From the NCBI GenBank assembly GCA_033557465.1, contig CM066037.1:513972686-514036685 (forward strand): a stretch of DNA of 64,000 bases. The letters are read 5' to 3'. Shown here in pieces: positions 1 through 11,665 of this stretch (position 1 is its first letter; every line of letters starts with the position of its first letter). The DNA is from Ichthyophis bannanicus. Its lineage: Eukaryota; Chordata; Amphibia; Gymnophiona; Ichthyophiidae. The notes under the pieces are model-generated. The model did no database searches, had not been told where the DNA came from, and worked only from the letters and a program-made list of their open reading frames with translations. The translations under genes were made by a program, and so were the position numbers.

Positions 1-725
1 TTTTTATCTTTTTTTAGTTTTGTATTCCTTGAAGGGAAAAGAAAAGTTTGTGTTTCTTTTCTCTGATTCTTTTCTTGAAAGGAATAAAGCTCCAGGGTGC
101 ATTATATTGAACAACGTTCATCTTCGTTACATTAGATAATCAATGTAACGTATATGGTCTAAGTTAGAGGGTAGCACCTGGCATACACGATCATGTGGAT
201 GAGCATCATGCTTTAATTTCCAAGAAAGGAAAAAAAAATCTGACAGGAGGAAGCAGGCGTATAAAAGAATACTTTCAATTTTCCTCTTATGGCTCCTATT
301 GAATACAACACGTAGAGGTCTGTATTCAGCCTCTAGATTAATGTATAATTTGAAACATATATCTGTTCAGCAATGCTATTCATTTAAGTAGTGGTGCTAA
401 ATATACGTGTATAACTTGACACATCTAAGTTAGATGTATCAAGTTATATGCCTCCCCCTTAGAAGCATCACATATGAATAATGGCTGAATACTAGCACTT
501 AGAGGCATGTGTGGGACCTAGTAACAAATAACCCATGCTAACCATTAGCCCAATGTAGGAAGCATGCCCCTACAATGGATAAATAGCACCTTGGAAGGCC
601 CTTAGCCCTGCCTACTTTCTGAATTGGCATATGATCATTTTGGCCATATGAATCATCTATACCACCCACCAACCATGTAAGTGGCTTTTGATTATTGATC
701 TCATGATATTTGAAATAAAGAATAA
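1..725. other. AT-rich stretch without a recognisable gene
   Basis: No coding region or recognised repeat is visible. The short open frames lack family motifs. The only structure noted is a small near-perfect palindrome at 410-447, with arms of about 18 bases. The decayed CR1 element begins at the right edge. Confidence 0.5.
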
Positions 726-3155
726 ACATGGATGATTTCAATTGCCCCGGTATCGACTGGGTCAATGTCACAGCATGACATACTAGAGAGATAAAGTTTC
801 TAGAGGAAATAAATTGCTGCTTCTTGGAGCAGCTGATTCATCAACCAACAAGAGGAGAAGCTATTTTGGACCTAGTCTTAGTGGAACACAGGATCTGGTG
901 CAAGAGATAAGGGTTTTGAGGCCACTTGGCAACAGTGATCATAGCATGATTGAATCTTAATTAATAAATGGAAGAAAGAAGGCAAGGAAATCCAAAAGGG
1001 TGACTATGACAAAATGAGGAAAATAGTTAAGAAAAAACTGAAAGGAGCAGCTGCAAAGGTTAAAGATTTATATCAAGCATGGGTGTTTAAAAATAATATC
1101 TTGGAAGCACAGACCAGATGAATTCCATGTTTTTAAGAAAAGTGGCAGAAAGGCCAAAAAACTGCAAGCATGGTTTAAAGGTGGGGTCAGAGAGGCTGTT
1201 GTCAAAAAAAACATCTTTCAGGAAATGGAAAAAGGAGCAAAACGATGAACACAAAACATTATAAGCACTGGCAAGTTAGATGCAAGTCATTGATAAGGCA
1301 GGCAAAGAGAGAATTTGAAAAGAAGCCTTGATGAGAAGCAAAAATGCATAATAAAATTTTTTTCAAGTAGTAGCAAAAAACCTATGAAAGAGTCAGTTGG
1401 ACCACTAGATGCTAGAGGGTGAAAAAGGGCCCTAAGTGAGGGGAGAGACTGAATTAATTCTTTGCTTTGGTCTTTACTGAAGAAGATGTAGGGATGTTAC
1501 CCATGCCTGAAATGGTATATAACGGTAATGTATTGGAAGAATTGAAAGAAATATTGATAAAATGAGACAATGTATTACAACTATTTGATAAACTGAAGAA
1601 TAACAAATCACCTGGACCAGATGGTATACATCCAAGAGTGTTGAAAGAACTGAAATATGAGATTGCAGACCTACTATTAGTAATCTGTGAACTATCATTA
1701 AAATCATCTGTAGTACCGGAAGATTGGAGAATGGCTAATATAATGCCAGTTTTTAAAAAGGGTTCCAGGGGTGATCCAGGAAACTATAGACCAGTGAGCC
1801 TGACATCAATATCAGGCAAAATGGTAGAAACCATTAAAAAGAATAATATTACTTAACACGTAGACGGTCATGGTTTAATGGAAGAAAGCCAACATGGATT
1901 TACCCTAGGAAAGTCTTGTCTTACTAATCTGTTATATTTTTTTGAAGGTGTGAATAAACAGGTAAACAAAGGTGAGCTGGTGGATATAGTGTATCTGGAT
2001 TTTCAGAAAGCCTTTGCCAAGGTCCCTCATGAGCCACTCCTGGCGAAATGAAAAAGTCATGGGATTGGAGACAATGTAGTATTGTTGATCAGGAACTGGT
2101 GAAAAGATAGAAAGCAGAGAGTAGGGCTAAATGGCCAATTTTCTCAGTGGAGAATGGTGAATAGTGGAGTACCTCAGGGATCTGTGGTGGGCTACTTTTT
2201 AACATATTCATAGATGACCTGGAAATAGGAACAATGAGTGAGGTGATCAAATTTGCAGATGACACAAAATTATTCAAATTTGTTAAAATGCAAGAGGATT
2301 GTGAAACATTGCAAGAGGACCTTGATAAATTGGAAGACCAGATGTTCAAATGGAAGATGAAATTTAATATGGACAAGTGCAAAGTTATGCACCTAGGAAA
2401 GAACAACCCTAACTATGGTTACACGATGCAAGGTAACCACCACCCAGGAAAAAGATTTAGGCGTCATTGTGGATAATACGTTGAAACCCTCCGCCCAGTG
2501 TGCAGCAATGGCCAAGAAATCAGAATGCTAGGAATCATAAGGAAAGGAATGGAGAATAAAAACAAGAATATTAAAATGCCTCTGTATCATTCCATGGTGC
2601 GACTGCACCTTGAATGTTGTGTGCAATTCTGGTTGCCATATCTTTAAAAGAATATAGCAGTACTAGAAAAGGTACAGAGAAGAGGAACAAAAATGGTAAA
2701 GGGGATGGAAAGATTCCTCTATGAGGAGAGGCTTAAAAGGTTAGGGACTCTTCAACTTGGAAAAGAGACGGCTGAGGGGGGATATGATAGATGTCTATAA
2801 ATTAATGAATGGAGTGGAATGGATAAATGTACATCGGTTGTTTATGCCATCAAAAAGTAGAAAGACTAGAGGACAAGAAATGAAGCTACAATGTAACCCA
2901 TTTAATAAGAGAAAAATATTTGTACTCAACACCTAATCAAACTCTGAAATTCGTTACCAGAGGATGTAGTAAAAGCTGTTAGTATAGTTGGGTTTAAAAA
3001 AGGTTTGGACAAGTTCCTGGAGGAAAGGCCTGGGAAATCCACTGCTAGCCCCAGGATGAGCATTGTGGAACCTGTGTACCTTTTTGGGAACTTGCCAGTT
3101 ACTTGTGACCTTGATAGACCTTGTCTGACCCAGTATGGCATTTCTTATGTTCATG
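726..3155 (+). mobile_element. CR1 LINE, 5'-truncated and decayed
   Basis: This is a plus-strand CR1-clade non-LTR retrotransposon copy. It starts inside the endonuclease domain (DFNCPGIDW-like, the GDFN block with its Gly changed), runs through the reverse transcriptase (SPGPDGIHPRVLKEL; FADDTKLF around 2250) and ends in the CR1 3' signature (CAGTATGGCATTTCTTATGTTC). Compared with the copies at 5384-10823 it has many stops and frameshifts, so it is older. Its 3' end has only about one unit of the 8-bp tail. Confidence 0.88.
1638..2476 (+). pseudogene. CR1 reverse transcriptase remnant
   Basis: Two open pieces survive of the polymerase core. One at 1638-1856 covers fingers motifs (EDWRMANIMPVFKKGS, GNYRPVSLTS). 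One at 2234-2476 holds the catalytic FADDTKLF block and the [13 protein letters not shown] thumb-side motif. Between them the frame is broken by several indels and a stop, and the LDFQKAF palm motif lies in the broken part. An active CR1 polymerase would carry these motifs in one frame of several hundred codons. The fragment is not functional. Its sequence is close to the better copies at 5558-7564 and 8137-10219. Confidence 0.85.
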
Positions 3156-3990
3156 AATCCTTCCTCGTGACGGTGGCTTCTGTTAGGGATGTGCACAGGA
3201 AACATTTTCATTTAGTTTCATTTTTCATTTCACTTGGTATTTGCATTAGTTTGCTTCAGTTTTTGAAATGAAATAAACCTCAACATGAGAAAAAGCAAAA
3301 ACCTAAAGGAAATCAAGGGCCTTTCCTCCACCACCATTGAACTACCCCACCCTTCCCCCATGTCCCACTCCCCCACCCTCTAAGCTCCACTTACTCCATT
3401 TATGGGTTGCCACAGGAGTGATCCCCTACTGGCCCCTGCCCATCAAGGTCCCGTTTTTAAAATGGTGTTCGTTTGCCCTCGGGTCAGTACAATTTTCTTA
3501 TATGGTCTTATACTTAAATATGATTAATATATCATTGTAAAGAAAACTGTTCTGTTTTTCAAGTATGGAATAGTCTTTTATTGCCATATTCTCCCAGGTA
3601 ACTGGATTTCTTACTGCTCACAGGGGTAAGTGAAAGGGCTGCCCAGGGTATTACTCTCCTTGGGAGCTGAATGACTACTGAACCACGGGTCAGCAGCAGA
3701 TGAAAAGTCAAGAGGTCTGCCACTCTTCTACTATCTGGGCTGTAGAGAGAAAGGAGGCCCAGGACGAGGAGGGGACCAATGACCAAGGTTGGGGCAGAGG
3801 TATAGATACACTTGTCTGTTCCAGGCACTAAAATGCATAGATGCAGCTCTCACTGATCACTGTCTTCTGCAATATTGTTTTCCATGTGTGAAAAATATTC
3901 TATGAAAATGGACCTCAAGGGATCCATGAGACTATTACAGGGCACCAGAGGACACAGAGAAGAGGAGGAAAGAGAAAGGCCGCTGGGGAT
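3156..3990. other. Unassigned repeat-like spacer
   Basis: No gene was recognised. The piece starting near 3184 (GTTAGGGATGTGCACAGGAA) resembles a stretch near 38686 (GTTAGGGATGTGTGCTGGCAA), so it is probably a dispersed repeat of unknown class. The open frames here have no family motif. Confidence 0.35.
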
Positions 3991-3994
3991 TTGC

Positions 3995-4125
3995 TAGGGG
4001 GAAATCACTACATTTTACCTTCTCTCCAGCAGCTGGGCCACCAGGAGTCAACCCTGACTCAACAGCACACATTGCACGTGTGTGAGTTTCTACCAGGTAA
4101 CTTTCTGCATGCACACTATACCTCA
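3995..4125 (+). repeat. 3' part of a MIR-like SINE
   Basis: The run CACCAGGAGTCAACCCTGAC, then ACACATTGCA and GTAACTTTCTGCATGCACA, matches the 3' part of the SINE copies at 11505-11665, 15692-15878 (minus) and 32917-33132. The tRNA-like head is missing or unrecognisable. Confidence 0.6.
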
Positions 4126-4134
4126 GACCTGGTT

Positions 4135-5383
4135 GTCTTCAATTACCCGCTATCTTTGCTCTTGTGCCCGCTCAGCTGAGCGCATTTGGCTCAAATCCTG
4201 CTCCCTTTCTGACTTTCTTCACTTCAAATTTATACTTGCCTCCTTCCAGTCAGCCTTGGCACTCGCGAAGTAAAACTACTATGTTCATCTTACTAACTCT
4301 CTTGCCTCTGACCCCGTCATCTTTTCTTAACTCTCTCCTCTCCAATTTCCATGACAAAGTCCACAAAATTACACTCCAATTCCCCACAAAATCAGCTTCA
4401 TCCCCTCTTCAATATCAACTTTTCCTCTCAATCTCTGCTACCCTTTCATCCTTTTCTAAGATCTCTGAAGAGGAAACCTCTCATCTTCTTTCCTCCTTTA
4501 AATTTACTACATGTTCCTCTGACCCTAACCCCACCCATCTCCTTAAATCCATTTCCTTCTTTGTCGTCCCTTCCATCTCTCATACTCTCAACCTATCACT
4601 CTCCACTGCAACTGTCCGTACAGCCTTCAAGCATGCTGTGCTTACATTTCTCCTCAAGAAACCTTCATTTGACCTTACTTGTCCTTCCAATTATCATCCC
4701 ATCTCCCTTTCTTCCCTTCATTTCCAAACTTCTTAAACGTGTAGTTCTCCGCCGTTGCCTTGAATTTCTCTCCTCTCAAACCCTGTTAGATCTACTTCAG
4801 TCTGGCTTTTGTCCCTTACAGTTTGAGACGGCTCTTGCCAAAGTGTCCGGTGACTTGTTCCTGGCTAAGTCCAAGGGCCTTTACTCAGTCCTCATCCTTC
4901 TTGACCTTTCTGCTGCTTTTGACACTGTTGACCACCACCTTTCTCCTCGACCCCTTTGCCTTCACTTGGTTTTAGGGGCTCTGTGCTGTCCTGGTTCTCT
5001 TCTTATCTCTCCTATGGCTCTTTCAGTGTTTGCTCTGGTGGTTCCTCTTCTACTCCTATCCCACTCTGTTCTGGGCCCTCTCCTTTTCTCCCTCTATACC
5101 CAGTCCCTTGGTGCTCTCATCTCCTCCCATGGTTTTCAATATCATTTCTATGCTAATGACTCTCAGATCTATCTACACCTGATATTTCTCTGACACTCCA
5201 GGCCTGTATCTCTGCCTGGATGTATCACCGCTGTTTGAAATTGAACGTGGCCAAAACCAGACTTCTAATTTTTCACTCCAAACCCTCATCCCCCTTCCTC
5301 CTTTCTCTAGCTCTAGCTCTGTAGATAACACTCTCCTTCTTCCTGTTTCCTCAGCCCACAACCTTGGGGTCATCTTTGACTCA
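4135..5383 (+). mobile_element. L2-type LINE, 5' piece, interrupted by a CR1
   Basis: A plus-strand L2-clade LINE is seen across broken frames. Motifs are SERIWLKSCSLSDFLHFK and FQSALALAK upstream of the polymerase, then LLDLSAAFDTVDHHL and [16 protein letters not shown] in the palm. The catalytic box is changed to YAND (in HFYANDSQIYLHL), which would inactivate it. The element stops at CATCTTTGACTC, where the minus-strand CR1 tail begins, and resumes near 10827. About 60 bases of expected L2 sequence seem to be absent at the join. Confidence 0.82.
4351..5193 (+). pseudogene. L2 reverse transcriptase remnant
   Basis: The longest open frame of the L2 copy covers 280 codons. It is in the polymerase frame only from about residue 125 on. 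That part shows the template-binding block (LLDLSAAFDTVDHHL), the GPLLFSLYTQSLG block and the active-site region. The active-site motif reads YAND instead of YADD, so a metal-binding aspartate is lost. The upstream part, rich in Ser, Leu and Pro, is a frame-shifted reading of the L2 fingers region. This is a relic of a transposon polymerase, not a host gene. Confidence 0.8.
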
Positions 5384-5557
5384 TAAGAACATAAGAACAT
5401 AAGATATGCCATACTGGGTCAGACCAAGGTCCATCAAGCCCAGTATTCTGTTTCCAACAGTGGCCAATCTAGGTCATACGTACCTAGCAGTTTCCCCAAG
5501 GGACACAGGTTCCACAATGCTTGTATTGGTTCAAGCATTGATATCCTGGGTCCCTTC

Positions 5558-7564
5558 TTAATAATGGTTTATGGACCTTTCCTCCAGGAACTTGTCCAAA
5601 CCTTTTTTAAACCCAGCTACACTAACAGCCTTTACTACATCCTCCGGCAACAAATTCCAGAGTTTGATTACACGTTGAGTGAAAAAATATTTTCTTTTAT
5701 TAGTCTTAAATAGTTTACCCTGTAGCTTCATTGCATGTCCCCTAGTCTTTCTATATTCTGATAAGGTAAACAATCGATCTACGTTTACCCGTTCCACTCC
5801 GTTCATTAATTTATAGACTTCTATCATATCTCCCCTCAGCCGTCTCTTTTCCAGGTTAAAGAGCCCCAACCTTTTTAGCCTTTCTTCATAGGAGTAGCCT
5901 TCCATCCCCTTTACCATTTTGGTGGCTCTTCTCTGAACCTTTTCTAAAATTGCTATATCCTTTTTAAGATATGGCGACGAGAATTGCACACAATATTCAA
6001 GGTGCGGTCTCACCATGGAACGATATAGAGGCATTATAATATCTTTTGTTTTATTTTCCATTCCTTTCCTTATCATACCTAGCATTCTATTTGCTCTCTT
6101 GGCCGCCGCTGCACACTGGGCCGAGGGTTTTAACATGGTATCCACAAGGACGCCTAAATCTTTTTCTTGGGTGGTGGTTCCTAATGTGGAACCTTGCATC
6201 GTGTAACCATAGTTTGGGTTGTTCTTCCCTAGGTGCATAACCTTGCACTTCTCCACATTAAATTTCATCTGCCATTTTGATGCCCAGTCTTCCAATTTAT
6301 CAAGATCCTCTTGCAATTTTCCACAATCCTCCTGGGTTTTAACAACTTTAAATAGTTTTGTGTCATCAGCAAATTTGATAACCTCACTCGTTATTCCACT
6401 TTCCAGGTCATTTATGAATATGTCAAAAAGCAGCGGACCCAGCACAGATCCCTGGGGTACACCACTATTCACCTTTCTCCATTGGGAAAATTGGCCATTT
6501 AGCCCTACCCTCTGCTTTCTATCTTTTAACCAGTTCCTGATCCACAGTACTACACTGCCTCCTATCCCATGACTCTTTAGTTTTGCCAAAAGTCTCTCAT
6601 GAGGGACCTTGTCAAAGGCTTTCTGAAAGTCCAGATACACAATATCAACCGACTCACCTTTGTCCACCTGTTTATTCACTCCTTCAAAAAAACATAACAG
6701 ATTAGTAAGACAAGATCTTCCTTGTCTAAAGCCATGTTGGCTGTCTCCCATTAGGTCATGACTATCTATATGCTGAGTAATTTTATTCTTTATGATGGTT
6801 TCTACCATTTTTCCCGGTACTGATGTCAGGCTCACCGGTCTGTAGTTTCCCGGATCACCCCTCGAACCCTTTTTAAAAATTGGTGTTACATTGGCGATCC
6901 TCCAATCCTCAGGTATTAGAGATGATTTTAATGATAGTTCACAGATTACTGATAGCAGGTCTGCAATCTCAAATTTCAGTTCTTTCAACACCCTTGGATG
7001 TATACCATCCGGCCCAGGTGATTTGCTACTCTTCAGTTTATCTAATAGTTGTAGGACATCTTCCCGATGTATCGATATTTCCTTCAATTCTTCCACACCT
7101 TTAAATACCACTTCAGTCGTGGGTAACATCCCTACATCTTCCTCAGTAAAGACCGAAGCAAAGAATTCATTCAGTCTCTCCGCTATCGCCTTGTCGCCTC
7201 TTAGTGCTCCTTTAACCCCTTTATCATCTAATGGACCAACTGACTCTCTCACGGGTTTTTTGCTACGAATGTACTTGAAAAGGTCTTTATTTCGCGTTTT
7301 TGCTTCTGCAGCAAGCTTCTTCTCAAATTCTCTCTTTGCCTGCCTTATCAATGCCTTGCATTTGACTTGCCAGTGCTTGTGCTGTTTCCAGGTTTCATCA
7401 TTTGGCTCTTTTTTCCATTTCTTGAAAGATGCTTTTTTGGCAACAACAGCCTCTCTGACCTCAGCTTTAAACCATGCTGGCAATTTTTTGGACTTCCTTC
7501 CACTTTTCTTAAAGCGTGGAATACAGCTGGTCTGGGCTTCCAAGATAGTATTTTTCAACAACAC
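5558..7564 (-). pseudogene. CR1 ORF2 reverse transcriptase (long open frame)
   Basis: An uninterrupted 668-codon frame encodes the polymerase part of CR1 ORF2, which copies element RNA at nicked chromosomal DNA. The blocks appear in order: SSKSPGPDGIHPRVLKEL (about residue 180), EDWRIANVTPIFKKGS, GDPGNYRPVSLTSVPGKMVE, QHGFRQGRSC, DIVYLDFQKAFDKVPH (palm A), [28 protein letters not shown] (palm C with both aspartates), then the CR1 thumb and C-terminal part ([25 protein letters not shown]). A frameshift just upstream (7564-7606) separates it from the endonuclease frame, so the full ORF2 is broken. The first ATG is internal to the domain and only marks the frame. Confidence 0.87.
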
Positions 7565-7605
7565 CCAAGCTTGATGTACGTCTTTAACCTTTGCAACTGC
7601 TCCTT

Positions 7606-8035
7606 TTAGTTTTTCTTAACTGTTTTCCTCATTCTATCATAGTCTCCCTTTCGAAAGTTAAAGGGTAGTACTGTGGATTTCCTTACTATCCCTCCTCCAC
7701 TAATTAAATCAAAGGCGATCATGCTATGATCACTATTGCCAAGTGGCCCCAACACCCTTATCTCTTGCACTACATCTGGTGTTCCACTAAGGACTAGGTC
7801 TAATATTGCTTCCCCTCTGGTCGGTTCATGAACCAGCTGCTCCAAGAAGCAGTCATTTATTTCATCTAGGAACTTTATCTCCCTAGCATGTCCTGTTGTG
7901 ACACTGACCCAGTCGATGCCGGGGTAATTGAAATCACCCATTATTATTACTGCACTGTAACTTTTGCTAGCTTCCTTGATTTCTTTAAGCATTTCATCAT
8001 CCATTTGTTCATTCTGGCCAGGCGGACGATAGTAC
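7606..8035 (-). pseudogene. CR1 endonuclease C-terminal part
   Basis: Apurinic-type endonuclease of CR1 ORF2. It shows the YYRPPGQNEQ entry block, the catalytic-fold motif MGDFNYPGIDW, EPTRGEAILDLVLS, and the C-terminal NSDHSMI motif with the catalytic Asp-His pair. The open frame can be read to 8079, but 8036-8084 is junction filler made of 17-bp repeats, not CR1. The N-terminal third of the domain lies at 10386-10823 on the same strand. The frame ends at 7606, one frameshift away from the polymerase. Confidence 0.85.
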
Positions 8036-8084
8036 TGGAGAACAAATAGTTCTGGAGAACAAATAGTTCTGGAGAACAAATAGT
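8036..8084 (+). repeat. Three 17-bp tandem repeats at a CR1-into-CR1 junction
   Basis: The unit TTCTGGAGAACAAATAG is present about three times in a row between the minus-strand CR1 and the truncated 5' end of the plus-strand CR1. It is absent from the other CR1 copies. It looks like filler made during integration of the plus-strand copy. Confidence 0.7.
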
Positions 8085-10387
8085 AAAGAAATCCACAGTA
8101 CTACCTTTTAACTTTCAAAAGGGAGACTATGATAGAATGAGGAATATAGTTAGGAAAAAACTAAAAGGAGCGGTTCCAAAGGTTAAAGACTTACAGCAAG
8201 CTTGGGCGTTATTTAAAACTACTATCCTCGAAGCCCAGACCAGCTGTATTCCACGCATTAAGAAGAGTGGGAGAAAGTCCAAAAAACTGCCAGCATGGTT
8301 TAAAGGTGAGGTCAGAGAGGCTGTTGCTGCCAAAAAAGCAACCTTCAGGAAATGGAAAAAAGAGCCAAATGATGAAAACTGGAAACAGCACAAGCACTGG
8401 CAAGTTAAATGCAAAGCATTGATAAGGCAGGCAAAGCGGGAATTTGAAAAGAAACTTGCTGCGGAAGCAAAAACACGAAATAAGGACTTTTTCAAGTACA
8501 TTCGTAGCAAAAGGCCTGTGAGAGAGTCAATTGGACCGTTAGATGATAGAGGGGTAAAAGGGGCAGTAAGAGGAGACAAGGCTATAGCGGAGAGACTGAA
8601 TGAATTCTTTGCTTCGGTCTTTACTGAGGAAGATGTAGGGATGTTACCCAAGACTGAAGTGGTATTTAAAGGTGATACTGCAGAGGAATTGAGAGAAATA
8701 TCGCTACACCGGGAAGATATATTACAACTATTTGATAAACTGAATAGTAGCAAATCACCTGGACCGGATGGTATACATCCCAGAGTGTTGAAAGAACTGA
8801 AATATGAGATTGCAGACCTGCTATTGGTAATCTGTGAACTTTCATTAAAATCATCTGTAATACCTGAAGATTGGAGGGTCGCCAACGTAACACCAATTTT
8901 TAAAAAGGGTTCCAGGGGTGACCCGGGAAATTACAGACCGGTGAGCCTGACGTCAGTACCAGGGAAAATGGTAGAAACCATCATAAAGAACAAAATTACG
9001 CAGCATGTAGATAGTCATGGCCTAATGGGAGACAGCCAACATGGCTTTAGACAAGGAAGATCTTGTCTTACTAATCTGATATGTTTTTTTGAAGGTGTGC
9101 ATAAACAGGTAGACAAAGGTGAGTCGGTTGATATAGTGTATCTGGATTTTCAGAAAGCTTTTGACAAGGTCCCCCATCAGAGACTTTTGGCAAAGCTAAA
9201 AAGTCATGGGATAGGAGGCAGTGTACTATTGTGGATCGGGAACTGGTTTAAAAGATAGAAAGCAGAGAGTAGGGCTAAATGGCCAATATTCCCAATGGAA
9301 AAAGGTGAATAGTGGAGTACCCCAGGGATCTGTACTGGGTCCGCTGCTTTTTGACATATTCATAAATGACCTGGAAAAGGGAATAACGAGTGAGGTTATC
9401 AAATTTGCAGATGACACAATACTGTTTAAAGCTGTTAAAACCCAAGAGGAAAGTGGAAAACTGCAGGAGGACCTGGATAAATTGGAAGACTGGGCATCCA
9501 AATGGCAAATGAAATTTAATGTGGACAAGTGCAAAGTCATGCACCTAGGAAAGAACAACCCACACTATAGTTACTCGATGCAAGGCTCCACATTAGAAGC
9601 CACCACCCAGGAAAAAGATTTAGGAGTCATCGTGGATAACATGTTAAAACCCTCCACCCAGTGTGCAGTGGCGGCCAAGAAAGCAAACAGAATGCTAGGT
9701 ATCATAAGGAAAGGGATGGAGAATAAAACAAAGGATATTATAATGCCTCTGTATCGCTCCATGGTACGACCGCACCTTGAATATTGTGTGCAATTCTGGT
9801 CACCGTATCTTAAAAAGGACATAGCGTTATTAGAAAAAGTACAGAGAAGAGCCACCAAATTGGTGAAGGGGATGGAAGGCTACTCCTATGAAGAGAGGCT
9901 AAAAAGGTTAGGGCTCTTTAGCCTGGAAAAGAGACGGCTGAGGGGAGATATGATAGAGGTCTATAAATTAATGAATGGAGTGGAACAGATAAACGTGGAT
10001 CAATTGTTTACGCTATCAGAATATAGAAAGACTAGAGGACATGTAATGAAGCTACAGGGTAAACTATTTAAGACAAATAAGAGAAAATATTTTTTCACTC
10101 AACGTGTAATCAAACTCTGGAATCTGTTACCGGAGGATGTGGTAAGGGCTGTTAGTATAGCTGGGTTTAAAAAAGGTTTGGACAAGTTCCTGGAGGAAAG
10201 GTCCATAAACCACTATTAAAAAGGGACCCAGGATATCAATGCTTGACCCAGTACAAGCATTGTGGAACTTGTGTCTTTTGGGGAAACTGCTAGGTACGTA
10301 TGACCTAGATTGGCCACTGTTGGAAACAGGATACTGGGCTTGATGGACCTCGGTCTGACCCAGTATGGCATGTCTTATGTTCTTATG
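8085..10387 (+). mobile_element. Plus-strand CR1 inserted inside the minus-strand CR1
   Basis: A 5'-truncated CR1 that starts just downstream of the endonuclease and runs to a clean 3' end (CCCAGTATGGCATGTCTTATGTTCTTATGT split as CCCAGTATGGCATG plus tail). The flanking minus-strand CR1 stops at 8035 and resumes at 10388, so this copy was the later insertion. Its polymerase has one obvious frame break, so it is among the better-preserved copies. Confidence 0.9.
8137..10219 (+). pseudogene. CR1 reverse transcriptase with one frameshift
   Basis: The polymerase of the plus-strand CR1 is open from 8137 to about 9247 and again to 10219. The break is one extra T in GGTTTAAAAGATAG near 9247; the minus copy has GGTTAAAAGATAG. 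Motifs are SKSPGPDGIHPRVLKEL, GNYRPVSLTSVPGK, DIVYLDFQKAFDKVPHQ, then after the shift [43 protein letters not shown] and a C-terminal [17 protein letters not shown]. All catalytic aspartates are present. The product is a retrotransposon enzyme with no host role implied. Confidence 0.88.
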
Positions 10388-10823
10388 TACACCCCCACTG
10401 CCATCGCCTTCCCCTTTTTACATGGAATTTCAATCCATAGAGATTCTACAGCAAATTTTGTTTCTTGCAAAACTTTAATCCTTTCTGACTCAATGCCCTC
10501 TCTAACATAGAGCGCAACCCCTCCACCAATTTGATCAGCTCTATCATTTCGATATAGTTTGTACCCAGGTATCACAGTGTCCCACTGGTTGTCCTCCTTC
10601 CACCATGTCTCTGATATTCCAATCATATCTAACCTCTCGTTTAGTGCTATATATTCTAACTCTCCCATCTTGTTTTGTAGACTTCTAGCATTTGCATACA
10701 AGCATTTTAGAGACTGTATTTTATTCATATTAATTTGGCTATTGATAGACATGGGTAATTTTGGATCTTTAAGTTCTGTCTGCTCCATACTCCTCCCTCT
10801 TCTTTTCCTCACGTATACCACTA
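10388..10823 (-). pseudogene. 5' part of CR1 ORF2 (endonuclease N-terminus)
   Basis: This is the continuation of the minus-strand CR1 after the interruption at 8036-10387. It reads QSLKCLYANARSLQNKM (the asparagine of the N-terminal catalytic block), MIGISETWWKED (the glutamate), RNDRADQIGGGVALYVRE and ESLWIEIP. These are the first three conserved blocks of an apurinic-type endonuclease, in their normal order. It stops at AVGVYI, exactly where the downstream piece picks up with YYRPPGQ. The split is therefore an insertion, not decay. Confidence 0.87.
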
Positions 10824-10826
10824 ATT

Positions 10827-11500
10827 GCTAAGACCTGTCATTTCTTTCTCTATAACATTAAGAAAATTCACCCTTTCCTTTCTAAACATACTACTTAAAC
10901 ACTTATCCACTCTTTGGTCCCGTCCCTCTGAGTCATCTCTCTCCCCTTCAATCTGTTCATAACTCTGATGCACGCTAATCTTCCACCAGTCCCGATATAC
11001 TAATATAACCCCTCTTCTCAAGTTACTTCATTGGCCCCCTTCCATTTCCGTAACCAATTCGAACTTCTCCTTTTCACCTATAAATGCATTCATTCTACTG
11101 CTCCTTCTCTCTCCCTATTCCCTCCCTCGTGAACTCTGCTCTTCTACTGGCTTGCTTCTTTCTTTACCCTTTTCTTCCACTGCCAATTCTAGACTTCGCT
11201 CCTTTCACTTTGCTGCTCCTTATGCCTGGGACAAACTACCTTTAACTGTACATCAGGCTTCATCTCTCCCCCTTTTCAAATCCATGCTAATAGCTCACCT
11301 CTTTGAGGCTGCCTTTGGATTCTGATCCCTTGTTTTCCTTCTGTCTCCTTACCTTTCCCTATTTGTACCCCTTGTTCTCAGCTATTGTATTGTCTGTCTT
11401 GATTAGATTGACAAGCCAGGACCGTCTTTTATGTGTGTTTATACAGTGCTGCATGTTCCTAGTAGCGCTATATAAATGATTAATAGTAGTAGTAGTAGTG
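10827..11500 (+). mobile_element. L2-type LINE, 3' piece
   Basis: The L2 that stopped at 5383 resumes with GCTAAGACCTGTCATTTCTT and runs to its 3' end: the L2-style segment near 11270 (CTCTGCTCCTTTCACTTTGC and onward), CAGTGCTGCATGTTCCTAGT, AGCGCTATATAAATGATTAA and a short TAG-repeat tail at 11482-11499. Such a microsatellite tail is usual for L2 elements. Confidence 0.82.
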
Positions 11501-11504
11501 CCTT

Positions 11505-11665
11505 GGAAGAAAGGCCTGGCAATCTACTTCCTGTCACAGCTTGCCAAGAAAACCAAGCTGCTGGGTCACCAGGCGTCAACACTGACTGAACAGTACACAT
11601 TGTACTTTTGTGTGATTCTAGCATGTAACTTTCTGCATGCACATTATAGAATTGGTGCCACTGTA
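11505..11665 (+). repeat. MIR-like SINE, 3' part
   Basis: AAGAAAGGCCTGGCAATCTA and GGGTCACCAGGCGTCAACAC match the SINE at 32917-33132. It directly follows the L2 tail. The tRNA-like head is missing. Confidence 0.65.

Larger units (their letters stand above)
5384..8035 (-). mobile_element. CR1 LINE, 3' two-thirds, inserted in the L2
   Basis: A minus-strand CR1 copy whose 3' end faces left. It begins with (ATAAGAAC)-type tail repeats and the CR1 end motif (ATGCCATACTGGGTCAGACC, the complement of the motif at 3130). It carries the polymerase (5558-7564) and most of the endonuclease (7606-8035). The 5' part of the same copy continues at 10386-10823, because a plus-strand CR1 interrupts it. Together the two parts cover about 3.1 kb of a CR1, making it the longest CR1 copy here. 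Confidence 0.9.

Noticed and set aside
6891..7574. 227-codon plus-strand frame, and the 252-codon minus-strand frame at 8127-8885
   Set aside because: Both are mirror readings of the CR1 polymerase on the other strand, and the two resemble each other for that reason only.
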